64,000 nucleotides of DNA. Origin: Thermogemmatispora aurantia. Lineage in GTDB: Bacteria > Chloroflexota > Ktedonobacteria > Ktedonobacterales > Ktedonobacteraceae. Shown here in pieces: positions 8,576-18,200 of the stretch. The number at the start of each line of letters is the position of its first letter. Position 1 is the first letter of the stretch. The translations under genes were made by a program, and so were the position numbers. The notes under the pieces are model-generated. The model was not told the origin of the DNA. It worked only from the letters and a program-made list of their open reading frames with translations, and made no database searches. The stretch is taken from the NCBI RefSeq assembly GCF_008974285.1, contig NZ_BKZV01000005.1:124001-188000 (forward strand), in the 5' to 3' direction.

Positions 8576-9772
8576 CTAGTAGCGCAGGCCCAGCACGCGC
8601 AAGAGACGAGCAACGTCGCTGGCGAGGCAGACATCGTGGCTGGCCAGCGCGGCCTGCCCGGTCTCCTGTAGTAGCTGCACCGCCTCGGGCGTCTTCAGGT
8701 CATCATCTAAGAGGGACTCGAAGTGAGCGCGCAGCTCGCTGCTGCTCTCCGTGGTCTCCGCCGGGCAGCCAGCGGCCAGGGCAGCCACCTCCTCGAAAAG
8801 GGCTGCTTGCCGGCTAGCCAGCTGCAGATCGGCAGGGAAGCATTCCCAGGGCTGGCGATAATGGTGATTCAGCAGCAGGAGGCGGATCGCATTGGCGCTA
8901 TACTGCTTCAGCAGGTCGCTGACCAGGGTCAGGTTGCCCAGCGACTTGCTCATCTTCTCTCCCTGCTGGTAGACCATGCCGGTGTGCAGCCAATAGCGGA
9001 CGAAAGGCGCCTTGCCCGTGTAGTGCTCAGATTGGGCGATCTCGCAAGTATGGTGAGGGAAAGCCAGATCGGCCCCGCCGCCGTGGATATCGAGCTGCTC
9101 CCCCAGGTAGTGGAGTGCCATCGCACTGCATTCAATATGCCACCCCGGGCGTCCCGGTCCCCAGGGGCTGGGCCAGGCAGGCTCACCGGGAGCCTGTGCC
9201 TGCCAGAGAACAAAATCCAGTGGATCGCGTTTGCGCCGGTCATCAGGATAATTGCCGCGCTCGTTGGCCACCGCTAGCATGGCGTTGTAGTCGTTGAGGC
9301 CGATGGCGCGCCCCAGAACACCGAAGTCGGGATCATGACGCACATCGTAGTAGACGCAGCCATCGCTCACGTAGGCATAGCCGCGCTCGATCAGTTGCTG
9401 CACTATCTCGATAATGTGTGGAATCTCATCGGTTGCGCGCACGTAGAAAGTCGGGCGGCGGACATTGAGCGCATCCATATCGCGCAGAAACCTCTCGGTC
9501 TCGCGCCTGCCCAGCTCGTCCCAGGGCACACCCAGTTCGCGCGCCTTGCGCAAAATATCGTCATCGATGTCCGTGACATTCTGCACATAGCGCACAGAGT
9601 AACCACGGAATTCCAGATAGCGAATGAGCGTATCGAAAGAAGCGTAGGTGAAGGCATGACCCAGGTGGGTAGTATCGTAGGGAGTCACCCCACACACGTA
9701 GATACGCACATTGTTCCCTTCGAGAGGTACAAACGTCTCCACTCGCTGGGTGAGCGTATTAAACAGCTTCAT
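8576..9772 (-). CDS. Class I cysteine ligase, cysteinyl-tRNA synthetase/MshC family (MshC-like signatures)
   Basis: From the ATG at 9772 (GGAG six nt upstream) the protein has 398 residues, close to MshC (~410) and shorter than typical CysRS (~460). Class I features are present: HLGH at 36-39, KMSKS at 273-277, and zinc ligand candidates Cys27, Cys215, His240 and Glu244. The cysteine pocket reads VCGVTPYDTTHLGHA and the region after KMSKS reads LLLNHHYRQPWE. Both resemble mycothiol ligase MshC more than the CGPTVYDYAHIGNA and THYR-type sequence of CysRS. The anticodon-binding C-terminus is short. It may attach Cys to glucosaminyl-inositol or to tRNA; sequence alone does not decide. It overlaps tatD by 14 bp and shares its promoter. 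Confidence 0.8.
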   Translation of the reverse strand: MKLFNTLTQRVETFVPLEGNNVRIYVCGVTPYDTTHLGHAFTYASFDTLIRYLEFRGYSVRYVQNVTDIDDDILRKARELGVPWDELGRRETERFLRDMDALNVRRPTFYVRATDEIPHIIEIVQQLIERGYAYVSDGCVYYDVRHDPDFGVLGRAIGLNDYNAMLAVANERGNYPDDRRKRDPLDFVLWQAQAPGEPAWPSPWGPGRPGWHIECSAMALHYLGEQLDIHGGGADLAFPHHTCEIAQSEHYTGKAPFVRYWLHTGMVYQQGEKMSKSLGNLTLVSDLLKQYSANAIRLLLLNHHYRQPWECFPADLQLASRQAALFEEVAALAAGCPAETTESSSELRAHFESLLDDDLKTPEAVQLLQETGQAALASHDVCLASDVARLLRVLGLRY

Positions 9773-10553
9773 GGCGTTCTCCAAGACCGAACAGGCGCGT
9801 GGCGTTCGCTGTAGTGATCTGAGCGATTTCGTCCAGCGTCAGGCCCCGGATCTCGGCTAGCTTCTGGGCCACATGCTTCACGAAGAGCGGCTCGTTGCGT
9901 CTGGCGCGCAGGGGCAAAGGGACAAGATAGGGACTATCGGTCTCGACCAGCACGCGATCGAGGGGAACCATGCTGGCGACCGCGGGCAGGGCGTTGCCCG
10001 GGCGGGTCAAAGGGCCAGCGAAGGAGAGCATGAAGCCCTCGAAGGAAAGGCATTCCTCAGCCTGGGCTACATCGCCCGAGAAGCAGTGGAAGACCCCACG
10101 CAGCCCCCGGCCATGAGCACGCAGCAGCTCAATCACATCTTCGTGAGCATCGCGCACGTGGATAATACAGGGGAGGTTGCAGCTGCGCGCAAGCTCCAGG
10201 TGGGCACAGAAGACCGCCCTCTGCACATCACGTGGTGAAAGCATGCGAAAGTAATCAAGCCCAAATTCGCCAATGGCCACCACCTCGGGCGCGCCTGCCA
10301 GACTGCGCAGTTGAGCCTCTACCTCCTCGTTGTAAGAGGTGGCCTCGTGAGGATGCACGCCAACGGCGGCGAAGATCTGACCCCGATAGCTCTGGGCCAG
10401 AGCTAGTGCCGCACGGCTCGACTCCAGATCGCAGCCGGGATCAACAATGCAGCCGATCCCCCCTGCGAATGCGGCGCGCAGCACCGCATCGCGATCTTTC
10501 TGAAAACGGGGAGCATCGACATGGGCGTGGCTATCAACAAGCAACCGCTGCAT
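9759..10553 (-). CDS. tatD: TatD-family metal-dependent hydrolase / DNase
   Basis: This 264-residue amidohydrolase-superfamily enzyme has the full TatD metal set: SHAHVD at the N-terminus (HxH), GEFGLDY (Glu), IIHVRDA (His), FHCFSGD (His) and VETDSPYL (Asp). TatD proteins have 3'-5' exonuclease activity and are linked to DNA repair and nucleic-acid turnover; YcfH/TatD-like genes often sit next to an aminoacyl-tRNA synthetase gene. The start at 10553 was preferred over an upstream GTG because GAGGAAAGG directly precedes it. The cysteine ligase gene overlaps its 3' end. A near-consensus promoter lies about 80 nt upstream. Confidence 0.9.
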   Translation of the reverse strand: MQRLLVDSHAHVDAPRFQKDRDAVLRAAFAGGIGCIVDPGCDLESSRAALALAQSYRGQIFAAVGVHPHEATSYNEEVEAQLRSLAGAPEVVAIGEFGLDYFRMLSPRDVQRAVFCAHLELARSCNLPCIIHVRDAHEDVIELLRAHGRGLRGVFHCFSGDVAQAEECLSFEGFMLSFAGPLTRPGNALPAVASMVPLDRVLVETDSPYLVPLPLRARRNEPLFVKHVAQKLAEIRGLTLDEIAQITTANATRLFGLGERHEAV

Positions 10554-10636
10554 CCTTTCCTCTGTGAACAGGAAGACACGCAAAAAAAAGAAGGGTCAAC
10601 GCTGGCTTGTTCTTTGTCTGTTCAAGAGCTTTCTTT

Positions 10637-10666
10637 AGTATAGTCTATCGCTGAAATGGATGTCAA
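10637..10666 (-). promoter_or_regulatory. Promoter of the tatD-cysteine ligase operon
   Basis: Read on the minus strand: TTGACA (10666-10661), 18-bp spacer, TATACT (10642-10637). The predicted transcription start is near 10630, about 77 nt before the tatD start. The leader contains a run of seven U but no clear hairpin before it. Confidence 0.7.
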
Positions 10667-10791
10667 CAACACGGCGGTGATGGTAGGCGGGCCGGGCACA
10701 CGCGTCCCAGCTCGGGCTGAGTTTTCAGCGGGCTGGGCCGCCTTCAGGTCAGGCCAGGTCAGAACCCTATAAAAAAATACACAGGGAGGCC

Positions 10792-10824
10792 CCAGGCAAA
10801 ATCAGGTGATTACCTGATGCCTGG
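10792..10824. promoter_or_regulatory. Palindromic hairpin in the leader of the GluTR-like gene
   Basis: CCAGGC (10792-10797) pairs with GCCTGG (10819-10824), and ATCAGGT (10801-10807) pairs with ACCTGAT (10812-10818) around a GATT loop. Three A residues bulge between the two stems. It could be an operator or an RNA hairpin; there is no U-tract. It lies 108 nt upstream of the start codon at 10932. Confidence 0.4.
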
Positions 10825-10931
10825 CACTTTGCCATACGCTACGATAAGCAGGAACATCTTGAGCCATGCTGTCAGAGCATGGCATCTGGCACTCGCGATC
10901 AAGAGGATGTTTCTGGAGGAGAGAGAATCGC

Positions 10932-11345
10932 ATGCAGAATCTCGCGCCACAGGTTGTATCAATTGCTGATGCGTGCCTGGGTGGCTTGCACGGTCGTTCC
11001 GCCCTGCTGATTGGACCGGAGGAGCTACGGCGGCCCTTTGTGCAATTGCTGAAGCAAGCTGGTATGCAGTCTATCTATGAGGAAGAGAGTGCAAATCAAC
11101 TGGACAGGCTACTGCCGCAAGTACAGTTGCTTATCAGCATCCCGGCGGCAGCACCTGCCACGCCGCTTATTTCCGCGGCGGCCATTGCCCAGGGGTGCGG
11201 CAGTCGCCAGGTTCCCTTAATCATTTTGGATCTAGCGCGTAGTCCTTCCGTTGAAGAAATGGTCGGCCTGTTGCCCTTTGTCTGCCTCTATACCCCTGCC
11301 GACCTCCAGCGTATTCTCCGCAACAGCTGTGCTAAAGCGAGCTGA
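10932..11345 (+). CDS. Stand-alone glutamyl-tRNA reductase-like nucleotide-binding domain (truncated, degenerate)
   Basis: The 137-residue product starts at an ATG with GGAGGAGAG about nine nt upstream. It aligns by eye with only the NADPH-binding domain of glutamyl-tRNA reductase (HemA). HGRSALLIGPEELRRPF sits where GKxVLVIGAGEMG lies, ILDLARSPSVEEMVG where VDIAVPRDIDPxVG lies, and VCLYTPADLQRI where VYLYDIDDLQ lies. The glycine-rich motif is degenerate (GPEEL instead of GxGEM). The catalytic N-terminal domain with the active Cys and the C-terminal dimerisation domain are absent. It cannot be a working GluTR; binding of a nucleotide or of a partner is possible. The ispH gene follows 120 nt later. 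Confidence 0.65.
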   Translation: MQNLAPQVVSIADACLGGLHGRSALLIGPEELRRPFVQLLKQAGMQSIYEEESANQLDRLLPQVQLLISIPAAAPATPLISAAAIAQGCGSRQVPLIILDLARSPSVEEMVGLLPFVCLYTPADLQRILRNSCAKAS

Positions 11346-11366
11346 TTCTATGGTACCATAAGAATG
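11345..11366. repeat. Palindrome between the GluTR-like gene and ispH
   Basis: TATGGTACCATA (11349-11360) is a perfect 12-bp palindrome starting four bases after the upstream stop codon. ATTC on the left and GAAT on the right extend it past one unpaired A. It has no U-tail, so a protein-binding site is as likely as a terminator. Confidence 0.4.
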
Positions 11367-11465
11367 GCCACAGAAAGTCTTGTCTTGAGGTCCTAGCTGG
11401 CCGCTCTTCTGTTGAGAAAGCTGTCATCTGCCTGCTCCCAGGTGCAGGGAACGAATGAGGACGTT

Positions 11466-12350
11466 ATGGAAGTGATCAAGATCTCTCCCCGCGGCTACTG
11501 CTATGGCGTCGTTGACGCTTTGCAGATTGCTCGTCGGGCTGCCAAAGATCCAATGCTGCCCCGTCCAATCCATATCATTGGCCAGATCGTTCACAATCGT
11601 CATGCCATTGAAGAGCTGACCGCCCTCGGCATCATTACCCTCGATGGGCCGAACCGTGCGGCGATCCTTGAGCAGGTCAAAGAAGGAACAGTGATCTTTA
11701 CCGCGCATGGCGTCTCGCCCCTGGTCAAGGAGCGAGCACGTGAGCGCGGCCTCTACTGTATTGATGCTACCTGTCCTGATGTGACCAAGACCCATGATCT
11801 GGTGCGCGAGCTGGTAGCGGAAGGCTACTATATTCTCTACATTGGCAAGAAAGGACACCCTGAGCCCGAGGGAGTCATGGGAGAGGTCCCGGGCCATATC
11901 AGCCTCATCGAGAGCGAGGCCGACGTCGATGCACTGCAGCTCACGCCCGAGCAGGAAAAGAAACTGGCCATCTCGACACAGACCACGCTCTCGCAATGGG
12001 ACACGCAGCGCATCATCGACTACATCAAGGCCCGTTATCCCCAGGTCAAGGTCTACATTGACATCTGTGCTGCCACACAGCTCAGACAAGAGGCAGTGGT
12101 GCGGCAGGCGAAGGGGGCCGATCTTACGATCGTGGTAGGTGATCCCCGAAGTAACAACACCAACCGTCTTGTGCAAGTCTCAGAAGAGCTAGCCGGCGTT
12201 CCTGCCGTCCGCATCGAAGATCTCTCCGAGCTGAAACCGGAATGGCTCAAAGGCAAGAGGCGCGTCGCGGTGACAGCTGGAGCCTCGACCCCCAGTCAGA
12301 TCACGCGCGAAGTGATCCGTTTTCTTGAGCAATACGAGCCAGAGCCCTAG
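11466..12350 (+). CDS. ispH: 4-hydroxy-3-methylbut-2-enyl diphosphate reductase (last step of the MEP pathway)
   Basis: The 294-residue IspH/LytB carries a [4Fe-4S] cluster that reduces HMBPP to IPP and DMAPP. The three cluster cysteines are visible at Cys12 (PRGYCYG), Cys103 (DATCPDVTK) and Cys201 (DICAATQ). Substrate-binding residues are in [14 protein letters not shown] and STQTTLSQW. Start at 11466 is supported by GAGG five nt upstream; an in-frame codon 54 nt earlier lacks support. The gene follows the GluTR-like domain gene and converges with folD. Presence of ispH indicates the non-mevalonate isoprenoid route. Confidence 0.95.
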   Translation: MEVIKISPRGYCYGVVDALQIARRAAKDPMLPRPIHIIGQIVHNRHAIEELTALGIITLDGPNRAAILEQVKEGTVIFTAHGVSPLVKERARERGLYCIDATCPDVTKTHDLVRELVAEGYYILYIGKKGHPEPEGVMGEVPGHISLIESEADVDALQLTPEQEKKLAISTQTTLSQWDTQRIIDYIKARYPQVKVYIDICAATQLRQEAVVRQAKGADLTIVVGDPRSNNTNRLVQVSEELAGVPAVRIEDLSELKPEWLKGKRRVAVTAGASTPSQITREVIRFLEQYEPEP

Positions 12351-12547
12351 CGCGGCAGAGCTGCCCTGGTCTGCCTTGGGTGTGGCTCATATGAGGCTGA
12401 GTGAGTGAAACGGGCTGCCGGCCCCTGTCCTCGCTTGGAAGAAGCATCTCCTCTCGCCTCGGCTCTCGCGCCGGCGCTGAGTCGCTGCTCGAGGGGCAAC
12501 CGCCAGGCCGCCTTTGCGCTCTGTCTTGTCCTCCCCGCACAAGACCA

Positions 12548-12583
12548 GGTCCGGGCCTCAACGACGAGGCTCAGGCCCGGACC
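12548..12583. terminator. Hairpin between convergent ispH and folD
   Basis: GGTCCGGGCCT (12548-12558) and AGGCCCGGACC (12573-12583) form a perfect 11-bp stem with a 14-nt loop. Neither strand has a U-tract after it, so termination efficiency is uncertain, but the place between convergent genes fits. Confidence 0.45.
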
Positions 12584-12646
12584 AGTCGCCGCCGGCCAGT
12601 CCTGGAGGCGACATCTTGCTCTTTGCTCCCTCCTCTGCGACATGCT

Positions 12647-13486
12647 TCACTGGGGTCCAAGCAGCGTATGGCGAATCAGCGTCAGGTGGGTTAGAGGGCC
12701 AAGACCACCGGGTACTGGGGTCAGAAATGAGGCCACGCGGGCTACGCTCTCGCGATCGACGTCGCCCACCACCTTCCCATCAACCGTGGTAATGCCGGCG
12801 TCCAGCACCACCGCCCCTGGCTTCACCATCTCGCCGGTGATCAGCCCTGGCTTGCCCGCGCTGACTACCAAAATATCCGCGCTGCGGGTAATCTCAGCCA
12901 GGTCGCGGGTCTGTGAGTGGCAGATGGTGACCGTAGCATCCTCACGCATCAGCGTCAGCGCGATCGGCTTCCCCCCGATATTGCTCCGACCCACGATGAC
13001 CGCATGCTGACCGGCCACGCGGATGCCAGCCTCGCGCAGCACCGTTAGCACCACATCAGCGGTCGAGGGGATAAAGCTAGGAAAGCCGAGCAGGAGATTG
13101 CCGGCATTGCGTGGCCCGAGGCCATCAACATCCTTTTCGGGGCGCAGGACCTCGGTCACCACGCGCTGGCGAATATGGTCCGGCAAAGGCAACAGTAGCA
13201 CGATCCCGTCAGTCGTTGGGGCCTCGCTCAGCGTGGCGACCTCTGAGCGGATCTCCTCCTCATCTACCTCGAATGGGTAGGCCAGCGTCACGCAGCTCAG
13301 ACCAATGTGGCGGCAGGAGCGGACCAACTGGCGGCTGTAGACCTCAGCGGCGGGATCACGGCCAATGATAATTTGCGCCAGGCGCGCCGAGCGGCGGTGC
13401 TGCTTGCGAAACTCGGCTGCCTCCTGCTGTAACTCAGCCATCATGCGTGCCGCCAGGGGGCGGCTGTCGAAGATCGTAGCAGACAT
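12647..13486 (-). CDS. folD: FolD-like methylenetetrahydrofolate dehydrogenase/cyclohydrolase with altered active site
   Basis: The 279-residue protein spans the whole FolD family: folate domain with EVYSRQLVRSC (46-58), DGIVLLLPLP (93-102), PEKDVDGLGP (116-125), the nucleotide loop VIVGRSNIGGKP and the C-terminal PVPGGLGPLT. FolD interconverts methylene-, methenyl- and formyl-THF. Compared with E. coli FolD, whose numbering coincides exactly, the catalytic Lys54 is Leu and Gln98 is Leu, while Tyr50 and Asp121 remain. Loss of the Lys should abolish cyclohydrolase activity; the dehydrogenase may persist. Start at 13486 has GGAGG seven nt upstream. The call to the family is firm; the usual bifunctional role is doubtful. 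Confidence 0.88.
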   Translation of the reverse strand: MSATIFDSRPLAARMMAELQQEAAEFRKQHRRSARLAQIIIGRDPAAEVYSRQLVRSCRHIGLSCVTLAYPFEVDEEEIRSEVATLSEAPTTDGIVLLLPLPDHIRQRVVTEVLRPEKDVDGLGPRNAGNLLLGFPSFIPSTADVVLTVLREAGIRVAGQHAVIVGRSNIGGKPIALTLMREDATVTICHSQTRDLAEITRSADILVVSAGKPGLITGEMVKPGAVVLDAGITTVDGKVVGDVDRESVARVASFLTPVPGGLGPLTHLTLIRHTLLGPQ

Positions 13487-13646
13487 CAAGAAGCCTCCTT
13501 CCTCCACAGGCGAAATCTCCTGGCGTCCATCATACCATAGCCGAGAATGCGGCGCTGCGTCGTTCTACCCTGTGGTCCGGCGCCCAGGATAGAACGACGA
13601 CCAGTAAGCATGGTCGAGAAGGAGAAAGGGAGCGAGGAAGGCGCTT

Positions 13647-14855
13647 TCAGGCCAGCGTCGCCCGCGGCTCTGCCCGCTGCACCAGGAGCAGCAAGAGAAT
13701 GCCAAGCGGCGCCAGCTCCAGGAAGGCCACACCTGCCGTAATGCCCAGGCGACCGGCGATGAGCCCTACAATACTGGGCAAGACCACAGAGAAAGGTGTG
13801 CCCAGGCTCAGCAAGGCTCGACCCGTGCCCGAGCGGCCCGGCAAGCGCTCATAGACCTGGGCCCGGGCCAGCGGGAACCAGGAGATCGAGCTGGCCCCCA
13901 CCACGCAGAGCAGCAGACCGGCCAGCCAGAACGAATGCGTCAGCAGCAAGGCTGTCATTCCGATCAGGGCCACCAGCGCTGAGCCAGCCAGGACCTGGCG
14001 CACTGTCAGTCCCAGTGCCAGCAGCAGCTCACAGATCACCAGACCAGCGAATCCGGAAGCGCTCTCAAATGTAATCAGACTCTCTACCATATCGTCAGAT
14101 AAATGGAGTGTGTCTTGTAGATAGAGTGAAACGAATGAACGATAGACTTCGTCAAGCATCACGGGCAACGTGGCGATCACGACCCAGCCGAGCAGGAGAG
14201 GATTACGCAGCGCCGCCACAAAGCCCTCCGCCAGGAGACCCAGACGCGAGCGCCGCCCCTCGCTGCGCTCCACCTGGGGGAAGCGCAGGGCGCAGGAAAA
14301 CAAGGCCACCACCAACCAGATTGCCGCGGCCAGCCAGCAGAGACTGGCCCAACCCAGAGCCAGCAGCGCAATAATAGTCACCGTCAGCGGGGTCAGAAAA
14401 TCACCCAAATTGCCGATGAAGGCCAGACGCAGCATCGTACGCGTACTGCGGTGGGGATTCTCATCGATCAGCGAAGACTGCGCCGCTCCCAGGGCGATAT
14501 CGTTAGAGGGATAAAGCAAGGCGAACGCTAACAGAATAACGGCGAACGAGCGGGCCAGGCCGGCCAGCACGAACGAGCCAGAGAGCACCAGCAGGCCGCC
14601 AATGACCCAGATCTTCTTCGACTTCCCCAGGTCACTCAGCACGTTGCTCAAAGGCTCCAACACCATTGACATCGCCGCCCCCAGTGTAAAAAGCAGGCCG
14701 ATCTGCGTATAGGTCATCGGTACCTGGTGGCGCAGGAGGGGTAAGCCAATAGTGGGAATGCCCGAGAGCATTTCCTCTAACAGGGTGATGCTAAAAAGTG
14801 TCAAGCGCAGAGGTGAGAGGGAGGAGCGGCCCGAGAAGGCCCGTGTGAAGAGCAT
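13647..14855 (-). CDS. Major facilitator superfamily transporter
   Basis: The 402-residue protein starts at an ATG preceded by AAGGAGG. It has about twelve hydrophobic helices in two halves, separated by a hydrophilic central loop near residues 185-200 (FPQVERSEGRRSR). SNVLSDLGKSKKIWVIGG, between helices 2 and 3, is the family loop-2 signature region. The fold is an MFS permease, most like multidrug or small-molecule exporters, but substrate specificity cannot be read. It is transcribed away from an AT-rich intergenic region shared with the TPR gene. Confidence 0.85.
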   Translation of the reverse strand: MLFTRAFSGRSSLSPLRLTLFSITLLEEMLSGIPTIGLPLLRHQVPMTYTQIGLLFTLGAAMSMVLEPLSNVLSDLGKSKKIWVIGGLLVLSGSFVLAGLARSFAVILLAFALLYPSNDIALGAAQSSLIDENPHRSTRTMLRLAFIGNLGDFLTPLTVTIIALLALGWASLCWLAAAIWLVVALFSCALRFPQVERSEGRRSRLGLLAEGFVAALRNPLLLGWVVIATLPVMLDEVYRSFVSLYLQDTLHLSDDMVESLITFESASGFAGLVICELLLALGLTVRQVLAGSALVALIGMTALLLTHSFWLAGLLLCVVGASSISWFPLARAQVYERLPGRSGTGRALLSLGTPFSVVLPSIVGLIAGRLGITAGVAFLELAPLGILLLLLVQRAEPRATLA

Positions 14856-15293
14856 GAGACCTCCTTCTTTCATGTCTGGCTCCGGGCAACAAGCGGGCGC
14901 CGTGCGATCTGGCTTTGCTGGTAGGGCGCGGCAAGCGCAGATGTGCAGCACCGCTGTCGGCCTTCGCCGTTGCTCCTGTGAGGCATTCTTCGTAGCTAGA
15001 ATTTTCTTGCTACTATTCAGTATACTATAAAATGCAAATATATGCTATTATCTGTAACAAGCTAGCAGTATTATCTGCTCTTTTTATAGAAAGCGGCCTG
15101 TTTTTGTATGGGAGAGGAGGGGGAGATGAGCAGTGAGCCGGGCCGGAGGCTGGGAGAGGAGGGCTAAGTACTTTAGTACCAAAAAGAGAGCTTCAATGCA
15201 GGATTGTAGTAACCTAGTGACAAAATGAAGGTGAACTTGTTGGCAGGTGCCCATTCTGAGTAGAGAAGAGAGAAGGAAGAAAGCGAAGCCCAC
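14856..15293. other. AT-rich divergent intergenic region
   Basis: Between the divergent MFS and TPR genes lies a 438-bp region. The part at about 15000-15080 is markedly richer in A and T than its surroundings, with TATACT, TATAAA and TATTAT boxes. No single promoter could be assigned with a proper -35 partner on either strand. No RNA gene or ORF was recognised. Confidence 0.4.
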
Positions 15294-18200
15294 ATGCCTG
15301 GGAACAGACAGGTTTTCGAGACAGCAATGGATGCCGCCGACCGCTACCGTTGGGATAGCAAGTGGACGGAGGCAGCCCGCGAGTATCAGCGGGCGCTGGC
15401 AGAGTTCCCAGACGACACAGCGGCGCATGAGGGCCTGGGCTTCTGCTATATGCAGACCAAGCAGTGGCAGCAGGCGCTGGATGAATATGAGTATCTGCTG
15501 AAGCGCAAGCCTCATGATATCATTGTGCTAAGCAAAGTCGCCGAGTTGTATGGCTGGTTGAGCAGGCGCGAGGAGGCTTACAATGCCTATCTGCAGCTTG
15601 CTGATCTTTACGCCCAAGCTGGCCAGGGAGCACGGGCGGAGGCCGCCTGGCAGAAGGCGCTTCAGTTCTCGCCTGCTAGCCCTGAACCTCACGAGCGGCT
15701 CGCAAACTACTACGCAGAGAAGAAAGATCTGTCGTTGATGATACAGGAGCGCCTGGCTGCCGCCAGGGGCTATCTGCTCCGAAATGACCTGGCAGCAGCC
15801 CGCGCTCAATGTGAAGAGGTCCTGCGTGTCGATGTCTCCAACGCTGAGGCGCGGTCGCTTCTGGAGCAGATCGCTGGTCTGCCGCAGCGGCCCGCAGGCT
15901 CAGCAGGCTCGCTGGCCGGCGAGGCCCTGGCGGGCGCGCCCTCCGGTGAGGATGGATACGCAGGTCAGGAGGCTTCTTTCACTGGTAGCCCGGTCGCCGG
16001 CCCTGCCGCACCGGGCAACATAAGCGGAGGTAATACTGGCATCATGGGTAACATGGGTAGCGCGGGCAATTTCGGCGGCATGGGGAACCCGGGGCAGGCT
16101 CTCGCCCCTGCAGGCCCCGCTGGCGGAGGAGCAGCTCCGCAGAGACGGATCACGGCAAGCCAGGTTACGGGCATTTTGCGTCAGGCGCAGGCTTTCCAGG
16201 CCCAGGGTCGCTACAACGATGCCATCGATCTCTGTGAGCAGATCCTCGAAAGCGGCTTCGATCGTCCCGATGCTCGCTATTTTCTGGGCTGGCTTTATCA
16301 GGAGCAGAAGCGTTGGGATGACGCGATTCGCCAGTTCCAGATGCTGCTCAATGACCCTGAATACGCGCTTTCTTGCTACTACGCCCTGGGACAATGCTAT
16401 CGCGCGCGCGGCGATCTGCGCACGGCCACCGTCCATTTCGATGAGGCTGTCGACCGCGTCAATCTCGATGCCCTGACGATTGAGGAGGCAGATCAGCTGG
16501 TCCAGCTCTGTCAGGAAGCGGCAGAGGCCCATCGCTTGCTCGGTGAGCAGGAGCAGGCCCTGACAATCTACAACGCGCTGCTTGGCTTCCTGCGCAGCCG
16601 TGGCTGGAGCGACAAAGTCGCTCAGGTGGAGCTGCTCTTGAAGCAGATGCAGAGTGCGCCTTCTTCTCCTCAGCCCAGTACGCCGCCACCTTCCTTGCAA
16701 CAGCAACAGCTGCAGGCTCCCCCAGGACTGCCACCTGAGCAGCCGGCGCCCCCATCCATCCAGGATGCGGCGACCATGATGTTCTCGGTGCCCGGCCCCG
16801 GCCCAGCCGCGGCTCCTCAGCCTCCCGCCGCTCCTGTTGCGCCGGCCCCAGCCGCGGCTCCAGCAGCTCCTGCTCCAGCGCCGGCACCCTCTGCCGCGTC
16901 TGCCGCCGGCGAGTTACCTGACTGGCTGACGGGTATTCTCAATGAGCCTGCGCCAGCACAGCCGGCTCCAGCCGCGGCTCCGGCTGCCCCCGCGCCGCAG
17001 CCAGCGACTCCGGCAGCTCCGCCCCAGTCGCCTACGGCTCCTAATCCACCGGCCCCGGCTTCGTCGGCTTCCTGGCTGACCGATAGCCCAACCCGACAGG
17101 TGGAGCTCCAGCCCCCGGCCCCGGCGGCTCCGCCAGCTCCGGCTCCTGTCCCGGCTCCGGCTCCAGACCCATTCCCTGCTCAGGGCCAGGTGCCGGCACC
17201 ACCAGCGGCTCCGCCCGTTGCCGCCGCTCCGGCTCCCGCCCCCTTGACGCTGGAGCAGCTCAGCCCGGCTTCTCCGACCCCTCCATCTTCTACCAGGGAT
17301 AATGTTGAGGAGCTGCTGAGTAAAATCGCCGGTAATACGGCCCGTGATGAGTCGTTACAGCAGGTGGCTGGCGCCGTGCTCGCCAGCACGGCTTCGCTGC
17401 CCGAAGGCATCCGTATGCAGGTGGTGCGCTCGATGCAGGACATCCAGCGCTACATCGAGCATGGCTTGCTGAATCCTGCCATCGATGAGTGCTTGAAGGT
17501 CATCGAGATTGCTCCCCAGTATCTGGATGTCCATCAAGTACTCTGCGAGATCTATGTGCGCCAGGGCCGCATCGAGCAGGCGATCACGAAATATGCCATC
17601 CTGGTCGATACCTATATCGCCAATGGACGCATCGACGACGCGATCGCTACCTATCGGCGTATCCTGCAGCTGGAGCCGAATAATCTGACCTATCGCATGC
17701 GCCTGATCAATCTGCTCTCCTCACACGGAAACAAGGAGGATCTGCTACGCGAGCGGACTCAAGCCGCCGAGGCGTATCTGCGCCTGGGTTACATGGATCG
17801 TGCTCTCAGTGAGTTGGAGCAGGCGCTGCAGGAAAGCCCAACAAGTGTGCCTACTCGCTTGAACTATGCTCTGGCTCTCCAAAAGCTCGGTCGCTCTCAG
17901 CAGGCAGCCTCTGAGTACCAGCGCGTGCTGCAGGTCGACCCGCGTAATATCGTGGCCCTGGTTCGCTGGCATCTCCTGATGATTACAGGGGCCGCCCCCT
18001 CGGGGCGCGCCTCGGCTCTGGAACTGCTGACCCGCATTCGCTGGCAATTGCGCGGTCAGGGCCAGCGTCATTATGAGGTGGTGGCACGCGAGTATACGCA
18101 GGCCCTCGAATTGCAGCCGGGGAACGCGGATCTCCATTTCTCGCTCGGCCAGATCCACCAGCAGGCCGGCTACTTCGATCGCGCCGTGGCTTCCTATCAG

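Noticed and set aside
16660-17290. Pro/Ala-rich segment of the TPR gene as a fusion of two separate genes
   Set aside because: The frame is continuous, with no stop, SD or start in the linker, so a single protein is simpler.
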